64,000 nt of DNA from JAMZMI01 sp039944535 (GCA_039944535.1 JBDUYP010000009.1:186001-250000); one strand, 5' to 3'. Positions 24,067 to 33,626 are shown, numbered from the stretch's first letter. The notes: generated from the letters alone by a model not told the origin. Translations and numbers: made by a program.

Positions 24067-25764
24067 ATGAACTATCTGGATTTAATTGTCCTTTTTGGCA
24101 CGCTCCTGCTCATAGTGGGCTATGGGGTTTATAAGACGCGAAATCAAAGTAATATTGAAGGTTATCTTCTGGGAGATAAAAGCCTGAAATGGGGAACCAT
24201 CGGTCTCTCTGTGATGGCTACTCAGGCCAGCGCCGTAACTTTCATTTCCACTCCCGGACAGGGCTATGAAAGTGGGATGGGGTTTGTTCAAAACTATTTT
24301 GGGCTGCCTTTTGCCCTTATCATAGTGAGTGTAGTTTTCATTCCAATCTACTACAAACTCAAAGTCTATACAGCATACGAGTATCTCGAAAGTCGATTCG
24401 ACTTGAAAACACGATTGTTGGGCGCTTTTTTGTTTTTAATCCAGAGAGGCCTTGCTGCGGGTATTACTATATATGCTCCTGCTATTATCATATCCAGTAT
24501 CCTTAAGTGGAACCTTACGGCGACCATTTTGGTCACGGGGATTTTGGTCATTATCTATACAGTTTCTGGTGGCACTAAAGCTGTGAGTCTGACGCAGAAG
24601 TGGCAGATGGCTGTGATCATGATAGGTATGTTTATAGCCTTTGGCACCATTATCAATTACATCGGCAATTTTATGACTTTCGGAGAGGCAATCAATGTTG
24701 CCGGTAATCTGGATAAGCTCAATGCTGTGGATTTGGATTTTAATTTTGAAAAGCGCTATACTGTGTGGTCCGGCCTTGCCGGAGGCCTGTTTTTGTCGCT
24801 TTCGTACTTCGGCACGGATCAGTCGCAGGTGCAGCGCTACTTGGGTGGGATTAGTGTCACCGAGAGCAGAATGGGCTTGATGTTCAATGCCATCCTGAAA
24901 ATCCCGATGCAGTTTTTTATACTTTTCACTGGGGTGATGGTGTATGTGTTTTATCTCCTATATCAGCCACCGGTCCACTTCAAGGAGGCATCAGTTGAGC
25001 GGCTTTTGCAGTCGGAGTACGCCGGTCAATATGAGCAATTGGATAAAGAGTATGCTCAACTTGTGGATGAGCGAAAAACGGTTGCCTTGCTACTGGCAAA
25101 AGCGGATGAATCTGCTGAGCCAGAGCTGGCCGATAAGCTCAATGCCATCGATCAAAAAAGCATTGCGGTAAGAAATGATGTAAAGGGGTTGATTGCGAAG
25201 GTTGACCCGGACCTTGAGACCAAGGACTCTGATTATGTATTTCTAACGTTTATTCTCACCTATTTGCCACATGGTATCATCGGGCTGCTCATAGCGGTAA
25301 TTTTTTCTGCGGCCATGTCCTCTACATCATCAGAGCTCAATGCCCTGGCATCTACCACATCTGTAGATTTTTATAAGCGGGTTTTGCACCAGAAAGGGTC
25401 AGATATGCACTATTTGAACAGCTCCAAGGTCATGACTCTGGGGTGGGGCGTGCTGGCGATTTTATTTGCCATCATGGCAAAGAATTCTGAAAACCTGATA
25501 GAGGCTGTGAATATTGTGGGGTCTATATTCTATGGAACTATATTGGGGATATTTTTGGTGGCATTCTTTCTCAAGTTTGTGAAAGGAACGGCCATATTTT
25601 TCGCCACCATTGTGGCGCAGGTTATTGTGATAGTCCTTCATTTTATGTCCCTCAGCGGAACCATCACAATCGGCTATCTCTGGTACAATGCAATCGGGCT
25701 AGGCACTACAGTTGTTCTCAGTATACTGCTGCAGTTGATACTGCCACAAAAAACAAAAGCGTAA
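24067..25764 (+). CDS. Sodium:solute symporter (SSS family)
   Basis: A 565-residue sodium-coupled transporter of the SSS family with about 13 membrane helices. Helix 1 and the family core are recognisable: YLLGDKSLKWGTIGLSVMA, GYESGMGFVQNYFG, AAMSSTSSELNALASTTSVD. Between helices near residues 320-400 it carries a hydrophilic, charge-rich loop with coiled-coil character (YEQLDKEYAQLVDERK), much longer than in PutP. Substrate is unknown; the adjacent PIG-L deacetylase hints at a sugar or amino sugar. A bidirectional terminator overlaps its stop codon. Confidence 0.93.
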   Translation: MNYLDLIVLFGTLLLIVGYGVYKTRNQSNIEGYLLGDKSLKWGTIGLSVMATQASAVTFISTPGQGYESGMGFVQNYFGLPFALIIVSVVFIPIYYKLKVYTAYEYLESRFDLKTRLLGAFLFLIQRGLAAGITIYAPAIIISSILKWNLTATILVTGILVIIYTVSGGTKAVSLTQKWQMAVIMIGMFIAFGTIINYIGNFMTFGEAINVAGNLDKLNAVDLDFNFEKRYTVWSGLAGGLFLSLSYFGTDQSQVQRYLGGISVTESRMGLMFNAILKIPMQFFILFTGVMVYVFYLLYQPPVHFKEASVERLLQSEYAGQYEQLDKEYAQLVDERKTVALLLAKADESAEPELADKLNAIDQKSIAVRNDVKGLIAKVDPDLETKDSDYVFLTFILTYLPHGIIGLLIAVIFSAAMSSTSSELNALASTTSVDFYKRVLHQKGSDMHYLNSSKVMTLGWGVLAILFAIMAKNSENLIEAVNIVGSIFYGTILGIFLVAFFLKFVKGTAIFFATIVAQVIVIVLHFMSLSGTITIGYLWYNAIGLGTTVVLSILLQLILPQKTKA

Positions 25765-25782
25765 GATTCCTCTTACGCTTTT
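25755..25782. terminator. Bidirectional terminator between convergent genes
   Basis: AAAAGCGTAAGA (25755-25766), loop TTCC, TCTTACGCTTTT (25771-25782) is a perfect 12-bp stem that covers the symporter stop. T-rich flanks on both strands suit termination from both sides. Confidence 0.85.
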
Positions 25783-25801
25783 GACTACTTATCATTGAAG
25801 T

Positions 25802-26650
25802 TTACTTCTTTTTCTTCCACTCGGCTATAGATGCCTTGTTGAAAGAAATGTAAGTCCCATTTTTTGCTTTTTCTGCAGCTGCTAAACTCATTTCAGCTGA
25901 TTTGATAGCATCTTTGTATTTGCCAAGCTCTGCTTCTATCAGTGATTTTGTTCTGCTCATCCAAAAAGCATCAGGTCTTAGAGCTACTGCCTTTGTTGAA
26001 AAGTCCAATGCTTTTTCTAAATCCTTTTTCTCTGACAAAAGGTAAGAAGCTGCGGAGTTGTAGTCATTGGCTCTTTGCGCTTTTGAACTTTCCTCATACT
26101 TGTTGATCTGAGCCATCACAGACGCATCAGCATCTACAGACAATGGAATGGACACCTTCGTGTTTTCCCAAATCAAATCGATCGATGCGGAATTGTTTCT
26201 GAGGTTGTTGATGTCAATAGTGAAAGACTCTACTGTTTCTGATAGGCTGGAAGCTTTAACAGTGGAAGAACCAATAGGGTCTTTACTGAAATATGCACCT
26301 ACTCCATTTCCTTCATGATTGTAAATGTTGAGTTTCCACTCAGATTTGCCAGGTACTGTCAAGATCACATAATCACCGGCTTCTAAGGAATTTCCCGCAA
26401 GGTTTACATCACCGCTAAAGCTAAGTTTGGTAGCAGCATTGGCTCCTGTTCTCCATAACTCGTCATACTTTACCAGGTCTCCAAAGATTGTTCGACCTTT
26501 GATGCTCGGACGTGAGTAATTGATTGTTACAGTTGTCAAGCCAACCTCCTGCGTAAGTGTTGCCGTAGGGCTTGGTGCTGGTGTGTTTATTTGTGCGAAA
26601 GAGCCAAATGAAACGAACATTCCCAATAGGGCTAATTTTAGGTTTCTCAT
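25802..26650 (-). CDS. DUF2911 domain-containing secreted protein with TPR-like tail
   Basis: A 282-residue exported protein. From the ATG at 26650 it opens MRNLKLALLGMFVSFGSFAQ, a good signal peptide; the 11 codons upstream do not add one. The DUF2911 domain (about residues 25-165) includes INYSRPSIKGRTIFG, YDELWRTGANAAT and LEAGDYVILT. A helical C-terminal part (about 180-282) has repeats resembling TPRs (ALDFSTKAVALRPDAFW, AIKSAEMSLAAAEKA). The function of DUF2911 is unknown. It is convergent with the symporter and divergent from the glycosylase gene. Confidence 0.9.
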   Translation of the reverse strand: MRNLKLALLGMFVSFGSFAQINTPAPSPTATLTQEVGLTTVTINYSRPSIKGRTIFGDLVKYDELWRTGANAATKLSFSGDVNLAGNSLEAGDYVILTVPGKSEWKLNIYNHEGNGVGAYFSKDPIGSSTVKASSLSETVESFTIDINNLRNNSASIDLIWENTKVSIPLSVDADASVMAQINKYEESSKAQRANDYNSAASYLLSEKKDLEKALDFSTKAVALRPDAFWMSRTKSLIEAELGKYKDAIKSAEMSLAAAEKAKNGTYISFNKASIAEWKKKK

Positions 26651-26693
26651 GTTTTGTTGAATTGTTAGGATTGAATTTATCAATTAAGATTTA

Positions 26694-27344
26694 ATGAATA
26701 TAAGTGCATACGAAAAACTGCCTCTAGCGTTTTACAAACGTGATGATGTAGTGCAGATAGCGCGAGATTTGCTGGGCAAGATATTGGTTACGCATCTCCA
26801 AGGTAAACTAACTGTCGGGCGAATTGTTGAGACAGAAGCATATAATGGTAGAAATGACAAGGCGTGTCATGCATATTACAAACGTACGCCGCGAACTGAA
26901 GTAATGTACCAGGAGGGTGGCAGAGCTTACGTGTATCTGTGTTATGGAATCCATCATTTATTCAATGTGGTGACAAATGAAGAAGGGCTAGCCGATGCTG
27001 TTTTGATCAGAGGTTTGGAGCCGCTGGAGGGACTGGATCACATGTTTGCGCGAAGGAATGTTCTCTCCAGGAAAAAACTGACTTCCGGGCCGGGTACCTT
27101 AAGTCAGGCACTTGGTATCAATAGATCCATGTCGGGAGAGAATCTTGGAGGTTCTTCCATTTGGATCGCTCAGCCTTCAGACATAAATGATAATTTTGAA
27201 ATCGAAACAGATGTGAGAATCGGAGTGGACTATGCTGAGGAAGATGCGTTGCTTCCCTGGCGTTTTTATATCAAAGAAAATGATTTTGTGAGTCGTAAAA
27301 AGAAGAAAACCCCGACTGAAAGTCGAGGTTTAAAATCTTCATAA
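26694..27344 (+). CDS. DNA-3-methyladenine glycosylase (AAG/MPG family)
   Basis: A base-excision repair enzyme (216 residues) of the AAG/MPG family, which removes alkylated purines. The family blocks are ARDLLGKILV near residue 22, GRIVETEAY near 43, AYVYLCYGIHHLFNVVT near 79-95 and LTSGPGTLSQALGI near 126-139. VETEAY carries the expected catalytic glutamate and YGIHHLFNV the DNA-binding face. It stands alone, 43 bases from the divergent DUF2911 gene. An imperfect hairpin (27308-27330) overlaps its last codons and may serve as a weak terminator. Confidence 0.94.
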   Translation: MNISAYEKLPLAFYKRDDVVQIARDLLGKILVTHLQGKLTVGRIVETEAYNGRNDKACHAYYKRTPRTEVMYQEGGRAYVYLCYGIHHLFNVVTNEEGLADAVLIRGLEPLEGLDHMFARRNVLSRKKLTSGPGTLSQALGINRSMSGENLGGSSIWIAQPSDINDNFEIETDVRIGVDYAEEDALLPWRFYIKENDFVSRKKKKTPTESRGLKSS

Positions 27345-27480
27345 CACCTGTTAATATTTTGCTGGCTGGATCTTGCTGATAAGGACCATTGAAATATAAT
27401 AATGCAATTATATATTAAAAAAGTGATATAAAAATCATTCGGAATAAAAAAAGTTAAATTTTTTATAAGTAAAATCATAT

Positions 27481-29037
27481 ATGAGAATTTTTGGATTTCT
27501 GTTGGCACTTGTCTGGTGGGTGAGCTTAAGCGGTCAGGTCAAGTTTTATTCTAACCCTGAGCCTGTACTCAACCTCAACTCTCCTGATGCAGAGAATTAT
27601 ATTTATTTGTCTGCCGATGGAGGGCAATTGATTTATACCAAAGAGAATTCTGCTAGCAATGCAGGCGGAAAATCAAACCCCGCTGATCTTTGGTTTGCCG
27701 ATGTTTTTGACAAGTATGCTGTCGATTCGATCAAAAGCCTGACGTTTCACGATCCAGGTGTTTTTAGTGCTCCAATAGGAATTACTCAGGATGGATTGTA
27801 TTTGCTTTTTAGTGAGACGAAGGAAGCTTTCAACTCGTATTCCAGTGAGGTGAAAGTCATGAACATCAAGACACGAGAGAAGAGCGAGGTAGAGGTGCCA
27901 TATCTAAGAAATATTGGACCGATTCAAACTGGCTTTCTATCCCGTGATGGTAAAGTGATGCTCCTGAGTCTGGAGAATAATACAGGTTATGGAGTGGATG
28001 ATTTGTATTTTTCATTGTTGGATCAAAATGGCCGATGGTCCGCACCCAAAAACCTTGGGGGTACGATCAATACAGACAAGCAGGAGTTGACACCATTTCT
28101 TCTGGATGACAATAAGACCCTCTACTTTGCCACCAATGCGCGGGGCGGTATGGGCAGCTTTGATATCTATTTTTCCATGAGGCTGGATGACACATGGAGA
28201 AATTGGTCCGAACCGAAGAATTTGGGTTCTATGGTAAATTCTGAAGGATCAGAGACATCATTTATGTTCAATCCGGGAAGTGAGTATGCATACTTTGTTT
28301 CAACTCAAAACAGCGACGGGTATGGGGATATCAAACGGATCAGGATTTATCCAACCAACGTGAGTTTGCCGGCTGATTCGGTGATTTCAGACCCGATTGA
28401 AGTAAGCAAAGCGCTGGCTTACGAAAAGGTGGTCAATTTTAAGGTGAAGCACGCCAAAACGGATGAGGAGCTATCATTCAGCTATTTTGGTAAAACCTAC
28501 AGAAATGGAGCAGAAACCGTCACCAACAGCTATGATGCGGTCACCGAAATTGATTTTGGACTAAATGCAAATGATTCTCTCGGACTGGATTTTAAATCAA
28601 AGGGCTTTCTGTCCCAATCATTGGCTCTGAATTTCAACGACCTGGATAGCGCTTACCAGGAAAGAATCATTAGGCTTGAGCCTCTGGAAACCGGCAATAC
28701 CATAACACTTGAGCATGTTTTGTTTAAAAAGGGCACTCCCGCATTTCTTGAAACTTCCAAACACGAACTTGAGCTCGTCCTGGAGATGATGAACGAAAAT
28801 CCTGATATAAGTATTTACCTGAAAGGACATACGGATAACGTAGGAAACAAGGTGCTGAACATACAGCTGTCTCAGGCTCGAGTGAATGCCGTGAGGGATT
28901 TTTTGGTTGAAGAAGGAATTGACAAAAAGAGAATTTCCGGAAAGGGATTTGGTGGAAGCCGCCCCGTGGCGAGTAATAGAGAAGAAGAAACACGGAGGCT
29001 AAATAGGAGAGTGGAGTTTGAAGTGATAAGGAACTAA
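27481..29037 (+). CDS. OmpA-family protein with PD40-type beta-propeller
   Basis: A 518-residue outer-membrane or periplasmic protein: a signal peptide (about 1-20, ending SLSGQ), a TolB/PD40-like beta-propeller region (about 35-285, with repeats such as LSADGGQLIYTKE, ITQDGLYLLFSE and LLDDNKTLYFATN), a linker domain, then a C-terminal OmpA domain (about 410-518). The OmpA part shows the peptidoglycan-binding block LKGHTDNVGNKVLNIQLSQARV and RRVEFEV. Such proteins tether the outer membrane to the cell wall in Bacteroidota. Its stop shares four bases with the convergent ggt gene. Confidence 0.92.
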   Translation: MRIFGFLLALVWWVSLSGQVKFYSNPEPVLNLNSPDAENYIYLSADGGQLIYTKENSASNAGGKSNPADLWFADVFDKYAVDSIKSLTFHDPGVFSAPIGITQDGLYLLFSETKEAFNSYSSEVKVMNIKTREKSEVEVPYLRNIGPIQTGFLSRDGKVMLLSLENNTGYGVDDLYFSLLDQNGRWSAPKNLGGTINTDKQELTPFLLDDNKTLYFATNARGGMGSFDIYFSMRLDDTWRNWSEPKNLGSMVNSEGSETSFMFNPGSEYAYFVSTQNSDGYGDIKRIRIYPTNVSLPADSVISDPIEVSKALAYEKVVNFKVKHAKTDEELSFSYFGKTYRNGAETVTNSYDAVTEIDFGLNANDSLGLDFKSKGFLSQSLALNFNDLDSAYQERIIRLEPLETGNTITLEHVLFKKGTPAFLETSKHELELVLEMMNENPDISIYLKGHTDNVGNKVLNIQLSQARVNAVRDFLVEEGIDKKRISGKGFGGSRPVASNREEETRRLNRRVEFEVIRN

Positions 29038-30737
29038 AATCCTGCTGCATAGTCATCCCCACGCGTGTGGTCAGCAGCCCCTTCCAGTGTTCCGTCATCT
29101 CGAACCAAAATGCAGTCATTTCTACCAATTGATTTTACAGCTTTAAGGTTATGCCCCATCTTATTTAGTTTCATGATGGTCAGTGAATCCAGCCCGTCTT
29201 GCTCATATTTGATTTGATCAGGTAGCCATTGATGGTGTATTTTTTTGGCGTTTACGGCCTCCTGCATGGTCATATCATAATCGATCATATTTTGAATGGT
29301 TTGGTAAACGGAAGTAATGATGGTAGAACCGCCCGGACTGCCCAGCACCAGTTTCAATTTGCCGTCCTTCTCAACGATAGTTGGGGTCATTGAGCTAGTC
29401 ATTCTTTTATTTGGGGCTATGGCATTTGCTTTTGCCCCGATAAGGCCAAAATAATTGGGAACACCTGGCTTGGCGCTAAAGTCATCCATCTCGTTGTTCA
29501 AAACAAAACCGGCTCCTTCCACCCAAACCTTACATCCATAATTCAGATTGAGTGTAGTCGTTAGTGCCACGGCATTGCCCAAAGGGTCTACTATTGAAAA
29601 GTGAGTTGTTTCCTCAGACTCTTTCGGTAGTATAGGCCCATGTGCGATTTTCGATGAAGGAGTCATGTTATCAACTCTTATAGAGGAGAATCGCTCGGTG
29701 TTATATGCTGCGGAGAGTAGCTCGTCCACGGGAACGTCATAGTAATCCGGATCCCCGATAAACTTCGCTCTGTCAGCAAAAACGCGCTTTTCAAGTTCTA
29801 CCATAAGATTTGTTGCTTCGGTGCTGTTGTGTGGGTATTGTGCAATATTTAGCATTTCTGCCCCTTGTAGCAGTTGCAAGACTGCAACTCCGCCACTTGA
29901 CGGAGGAGCCATACTGATCACCTTATGTCCTTTATAATATCCCGAAACTGGATCCTTCCATAGGGGGTGGTAATTTGCCAGGTCTTCATGTGAAATAAGT
30001 CCTTCGCCCTTCTTCATTTCTGCGACTATCTTATCTGCAACCGACCCTTTGTAAAAACCATCACGCCCCAGATCACGGATAGCCTCGAGTGTTGAGGTCA
30101 GCTCTGGCTGCCTTACAAGATCACCAGCATTCCAGCCGCTCTCTTTTAGCACCCAGGGAGAATATGTGTTTGCTTCCCTAAATTTTTCCTGCTTATCATT
30201 CAGTACATCTGCTTCATTTTGAGTGATTTTAAACCCAGAATTTGCCACATCAATAGCCGGCTGTATCAGCTCCTTCCAATCGAGGGTGCCATAAGTCTGG
30301 TGCAGTTCCCACATGCCAGCTACACTCCCGGGAACACCAGCTGCCTGATGACCCAGCATGCTTTTTTCCGGGATCACATTTTTAGATTCATCTAGATACA
30401 TGTCCCGGTATGCTAGAGTAGGAGCTTTTTCTCTGAAATCCAGGGTGTTGGTTTTTCCATCCGAAAACCGCATTACCGCAAATCCGCCCCCACCTATATT
30501 TCCAGCTCTGGGATAAACTACAGCCAGTGCAAATTGAACCGCCACCGCAGCGTCAATGGCAGTGCCTCCGGATTTTAAAATATCTACTCCTATATTGGTG
30601 GCAATGGGGTGAGCGGAAACTACCATGGCACTATCCTCAATAGTACCCGATAGCCGTTCGGTTGTTGAAGGTATGTCACATGACGATGTGAGTAATAAGA
30701 TTGCCCACATTATGGACATACCTTTATTTGTCAGCAT
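29034..30737 (-). CDS. ggt: Gamma-glutamyltransferase
   Basis: A periplasmic gamma-glutamyltransferase/hydrolase (567 residues from 30737) that cleaves gamma-glutamyl compounds such as glutathione. It is made as a precursor that self-cleaves at a threonine, seen here in EETTHFSIVDPLGNAVA, about residue 355. The glycine-rich LGSPGGSTIITSVYQ loop follows near residue 470. The N-terminus has a hydrophobic stretch with a lipobox-like LLTSSC, so the enzyme may be a lipoprotein. I take the ATG at 30737; the longer frame to 30830 runs back through the small lipoprotein gene. It follows that gene with a 14-base overlap. Confidence 0.92.
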   Translation of the reverse strand: MLTNKGMSIMWAILLLTSSCDIPSTTERLSGTIEDSAMVVSAHPIATNIGVDILKSGGTAIDAAVAVQFALAVVYPRAGNIGGGGFAVMRFSDGKTNTLDFREKAPTLAYRDMYLDESKNVIPEKSMLGHQAAGVPGSVAGMWELHQTYGTLDWKELIQPAIDVANSGFKITQNEADVLNDKQEKFREANTYSPWVLKESGWNAGDLVRQPELTSTLEAIRDLGRDGFYKGSVADKIVAEMKKGEGLISHEDLANYHPLWKDPVSGYYKGHKVISMAPPSSGGVAVLQLLQGAEMLNIAQYPHNSTEATNLMVELEKRVFADRAKFIGDPDYYDVPVDELLSAAYNTERFSSIRVDNMTPSSKIAHGPILPKESEETTHFSIVDPLGNAVALTTTLNLNYGCKVWVEGAGFVLNNEMDDFSAKPGVPNYFGLIGAKANAIAPNKRMTSSMTPTIVEKDGKLKLVLGSPGGSTIITSVYQTIQNMIDYDMTMQEAVNAKKIHHQWLPDQIKYEQDGLDSLTIMKLNKMGHNLKAVKSIGRNDCILVRDDGTLEGAADHTRGDDYAAGF

Positions 30738-30939
30738 TACTACCGATTCGTTTTGTGGATTTAAGAGACTTGTATCGCACTGTTTTGATTCGCTTTTTCT
30801 TTCTGTCCTTTGACGCATCATAATAACCAAAGTGGCGCTTTGGTTTTACCATCTTCACTTTGTAATAGGTGGCATGGCACCCGCCAAGAGTGAAGATGGC
30901 AATAAGAGCAATAGACAGAAGCGATTTATTAATTCTCAA
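30724..30939 (-). CDS. Small basic lipoprotein
   Basis: A 71-residue protein with a lipoprotein signal (LLSIALIAIFTLGGC, modified cysteine at residue 21) followed by about 50 strongly basic residues (KPKRHFGYY, KDRKKKRIK). It starts at a TTG; no in-frame ATG lies between the upstream stop and the signal peptide. The end overlaps ggt by 14 bases, so the two are probably co-transcribed. The basic mature part could bind acidic cell-surface polymers; this is a guess. I do not recognise the family. Confidence 0.7.
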   Translation of the reverse strand: MRINKSLLSIALIAIFTLGGCHATYYKVKMVKPKRHFGYYDASKDRKKKRIKTVRYKSLKSTKRIGSNADK

Positions 30940-30978
30940 TACAAGAGTTTTACAATGTCAATGCAATTTATTGAAAAA

Positions 30979-32535
30979 TCAAGGTGTCGTTCCTAGCGCT
31001 TTATTTGGGCTGGATGACGGTTGTTTTATTTCTACCTTAATGTTTTTATTCTTTGCTGTAGCAAAAAAGTCTTCGACAGTTTCATTGATATCGTGATCAA
31101 TAAATATGGAATCAGTTTCGTCAAAAATCACCGTTGAATTTTCCGGGATATCTCTCAGGTTAATTCTCAGAAAAGCCTTGTTAAGGAAACTAATATCTTT
31201 CTTGAGAGTGAAAATGTAGGTGTTTTCATCGGGCTTGTTAACCACAATTGCCTCATGGAGATTAGCTCTTATCACAAAGAAAATACCTACGCATATTCCG
31301 ATAGTGATACCGATCAAAAGGTCGGTAAATAAAATAGCCAGGACGGTGATAATGAATGGAAGGAATTGATTCATTCCTTGACTATACATCGATTTGAAAA
31401 GTGAAGGCTTGGCCAGCTTGTAACCCACCATGAGCAAGACAGCAGCTAAAGCTGATAGAGGGATTAAGTTTAGAAATTTAGGAAAAAGGGTAACACTGGT
31501 CAACAGTAAGATACCGTGAAATACCGCTGAGACTTTGGTTTTAGCACCGGAGCTTATATTGGCTGTACTTCTCACAATTACGGCAGTCACAGGTAATCCA
31601 CCAACAAGACCAGAGGCCATGTTACCAGCACCCTGAGCCCATAGTTCCCTACTTGCCGGAGCGATTCGTTTATATGGATCTAGTTTATCAACAGCATCCA
31701 GGCTTAGCAATGTCTCCAAACTGGCTATGATGGCAATGGTGATAGCGACAATGTAAACGTCTGGATTGGCAAGCTGAGAGAAGTCAGGAAACGTCAATGT
31801 GTTGAAAAAATCTGTGGCGTTTTCAATAGTGGGTAGAGACACCAAGTGTTTTCCTGAAAGGAACCAGGATGGCACTGCCTGGGCATATATGACAGAATTG
31901 GCCACAATCCCGAAAGCAACGGCAACCAATGGGCCAGGAACAATTTTAGTCCAACTCATATTTTTAAATGCTGGGGATTCCCATAAGATGAGAATAGCAA
32001 GAGCAACGACACATATAAAGAGCGCTCCAATCTCAATATTTTGAAAGGCCAGAGCTATTTCCGTAAACGTATTTTCCCCATCGGACTGAAAGAAAGCCTC
32101 ATCTCCCTCATAGTCACGATCATCTCCAAGAGCATGAGGGATTTGTTTTAGAATCAAGATTAGTCCTATTGCCGTTAGCATGCCTTTGATGACAGCAGAT
32201 GGAAAGAAGTGACCAATGATACCAGCTTTTAGCACTCCCAGTATGACCTGGATGACTCCCGCAAGAAATACCGCCAAAAGAAACGATTCGAAGGAACCTA
32301 GATCAGTAATAGCATTGAGCACAATGACAGTAAGACCCGCTGCAGGACCACTTACACTCAAATGAGATCCACTGAGGGAGCCGACCACCAAACCTCCCAT
32401 GATGCCGGCAATAATACCTGAAAACAGGGGTGCGCCGGAAGCCAGTGCGATCCCTAGACACAAGGGTAAGGCTACTAAAAAAACGACAATTCCTGCGGGT
32501 AAATCTGATCCTAAGCTTCCTAAGTATTTTTTCAT
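30979..32535 (-). CDS. SulP-family inorganic anion transporter
   Basis: A 518-residue SulP/SLC26-family transporter with about 12 membrane helices. The N-terminal family block DLPAGIVVFLVALPLCLGIALASG is seen in pieces near residues 10-33, and SGPAAGLTVIVLNAI lies near 65-80. The C-terminal cytoplasmic part (about 425-510) resembles a STAS domain. SulP proteins carry sulfate, bicarbonate or other anions; the exact substrate is not evident here, and no carbonic anhydrase is adjacent. It has its own upstream region of about 290 bases, shared with the divergent unknown gene. Confidence 0.93.
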   Translation of the reverse strand: MKKYLGSLGSDLPAGIVVFLVALPLCLGIALASGAPLFSGIIAGIMGGLVVGSLSGSHLSVSGPAAGLTVIVLNAITDLGSFESFLLAVFLAGVIQVILGVLKAGIIGHFFPSAVIKGMLTAIGLILILKQIPHALGDDRDYEGDEAFFQSDGENTFTEIALAFQNIEIGALFICVVALAILILWESPAFKNMSWTKIVPGPLVAVAFGIVANSVIYAQAVPSWFLSGKHLVSLPTIENATDFFNTLTFPDFSQLANPDVYIVAITIAIIASLETLLSLDAVDKLDPYKRIAPASRELWAQGAGNMASGLVGGLPVTAVIVRSTANISSGAKTKVSAVFHGILLLTSVTLFPKFLNLIPLSALAAVLLMVGYKLAKPSLFKSMYSQGMNQFLPFIITVLAILFTDLLIGITIGICVGIFFVIRANLHEAIVVNKPDENTYIFTLKKDISFLNKAFLRINLRDIPENSTVIFDETDSIFIDHDINETVEDFFATAKNKNIKVEIKQPSSSPNKALGTTP

Positions 32536-32686
32536 TTTGTGGTCTTTGGTTTAATCATAAAGTATGAAAGCGCAAACGTGCTAAAATGTTTTGACTTTAG
32601 GATTGTCGGTCTATTTTTTATTCGAACAATCCGTACTCAAAATTCTTACATTTTAAAGATATATACTGGAGGATAAATGACAAAAA

Positions 32687-32704
32687 GATAACGTGCTCGT
32701 TATC
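32687..32704. repeat. Perfect 7-bp inverted repeat between divergent genes
   Basis: GATAACG-TGCT-CGTTATC, preceded by AAAAA, lies midway between the divergent SulP and unknown genes. It could be an operator or the terminator of a short minus-strand RNA. Confidence 0.35.
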
Positions 32705-32825
32705 AAGTGTAAATATATCCGAAGGTGAAGTGGTTTTCTGTTTTAATCTTTTTCATTCTCTATTAATATAGTTATATTTCGCGTGTCATATTCAACTTGA
32801 CTTAACCAGTAACCACAATCAGCGA

Positions 32826-33626
32826 ATGAAAAGATCTCTCACGGAACCTATTCAGGTGGAAGTTCCAAAAGGCTATCGAGCTTATCGAATCAAGGGTGTT
32901 GACCACACCATCATATCAAAAAAAGGCGGTCCTAGTGCCGACCAAATCAAAAATCAAGAAAGTTATCAAGTTGTCAGAGACCATCAAAAGGAATTCGGTG
33001 GGGCCTCAATGATGGCGAAAACTTTGAGAAGTTCGCTTACCAGTGGGATGTCGGAAATTTGCGAATCTTACGTTTCGGGTAGGTTGACTGCCCAATTTAG
33101 GAAACTAGCTAAGTATGAGGAGGGTAAGACCGGAACAAGGCCTTTCTATGTTAGCAAGCATGGTTATCATTTGGATGGTTTTGAGTTTAATACTACTGCT
33201 CCCTATGAAGATATTTTTGGTGCAAAATACTTTGTTAAACCTGGATCTGAACGCGGACAGGTGATTTTGCATTTCCCTTCTTTCATTCCCGAAAAGACAT
33301 TTATTAAACCGGATGAGGCGACTAATTTTAAAATCAATGCGCGGTTGATAGCGCTATCCGACTACAGGTTTGATAGCAAGTCAAACACATACACACCGGT
33401 GAATGATGAATTGAACGGGAAGTATGGATCGTTTGAAAGTAAAATGTATCCTCTTCTCAAAATACCAGTTGATCCATTAACGGCTATGGTTTCAATAGAT
33501 GAGAAATCCATACCTCAAAACGCTGGTTTGTTTCTGGTAATGGCTGTCAGTTTTTACAAATACGAAAATGGCAAGTTTACGCATTTGGCCAAGGGCAGTG
33601 CCATGTCAATCAAGAAAGTGTACTGA
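32826..33626 (+). CDS. Protein of unknown function (266 residues)
   Basis: I do not recognise this protein. It has no signal peptide or membrane segment and looks cytoplasmic. A basic N-terminal half contains EFGGASMMAKTLRSSLTSG near residues 57-75 and RLTAQFRKLAKYEEG near 88-102. A second half has alternating strands (GQVILHFPSFIPEKTF near 144) and ends in KGSAMSIKKVY. The upstream region is 290 bases long with an inverted repeat. A TPR protein gene follows after 55 bases. Confidence 0.82.
   Translation: MKRSLTEPIQVEVPKGYRAYRIKGVDHTIISKKGGPSADQIKNQESYQVVRDHQKEFGGASMMAKTLRSSLTSGMSEICESYVSGRLTAQFRKLAKYEEGKTGTRPFYVSKHGYHLDGFEFNTTAPYEDIFGAKYFVKPGSERGQVILHFPSFIPEKTFIKPDEATNFKINARLIALSDYRFDSKSNTYTPVNDELNGKYGSFESKMYPLLKIPVDPLTAMVSIDEKSIPQNAGLFLVMAVSFYKYENGKFTHLAKGSAMSIKKVY

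Noticed and set aside
23940..24134. 64-codon frame over the small membrane protein
   Set aside because: It runs into the symporter gene in another frame, while the 45-codon frame abuts both neighbours and encodes a clean membrane helix.
27308..27330. Terminator after the glycosylase gene
   Set aside because: The hairpin has a mismatch, lies inside the coding sequence and lacks a T-run; it is mentioned only in the gene entry.
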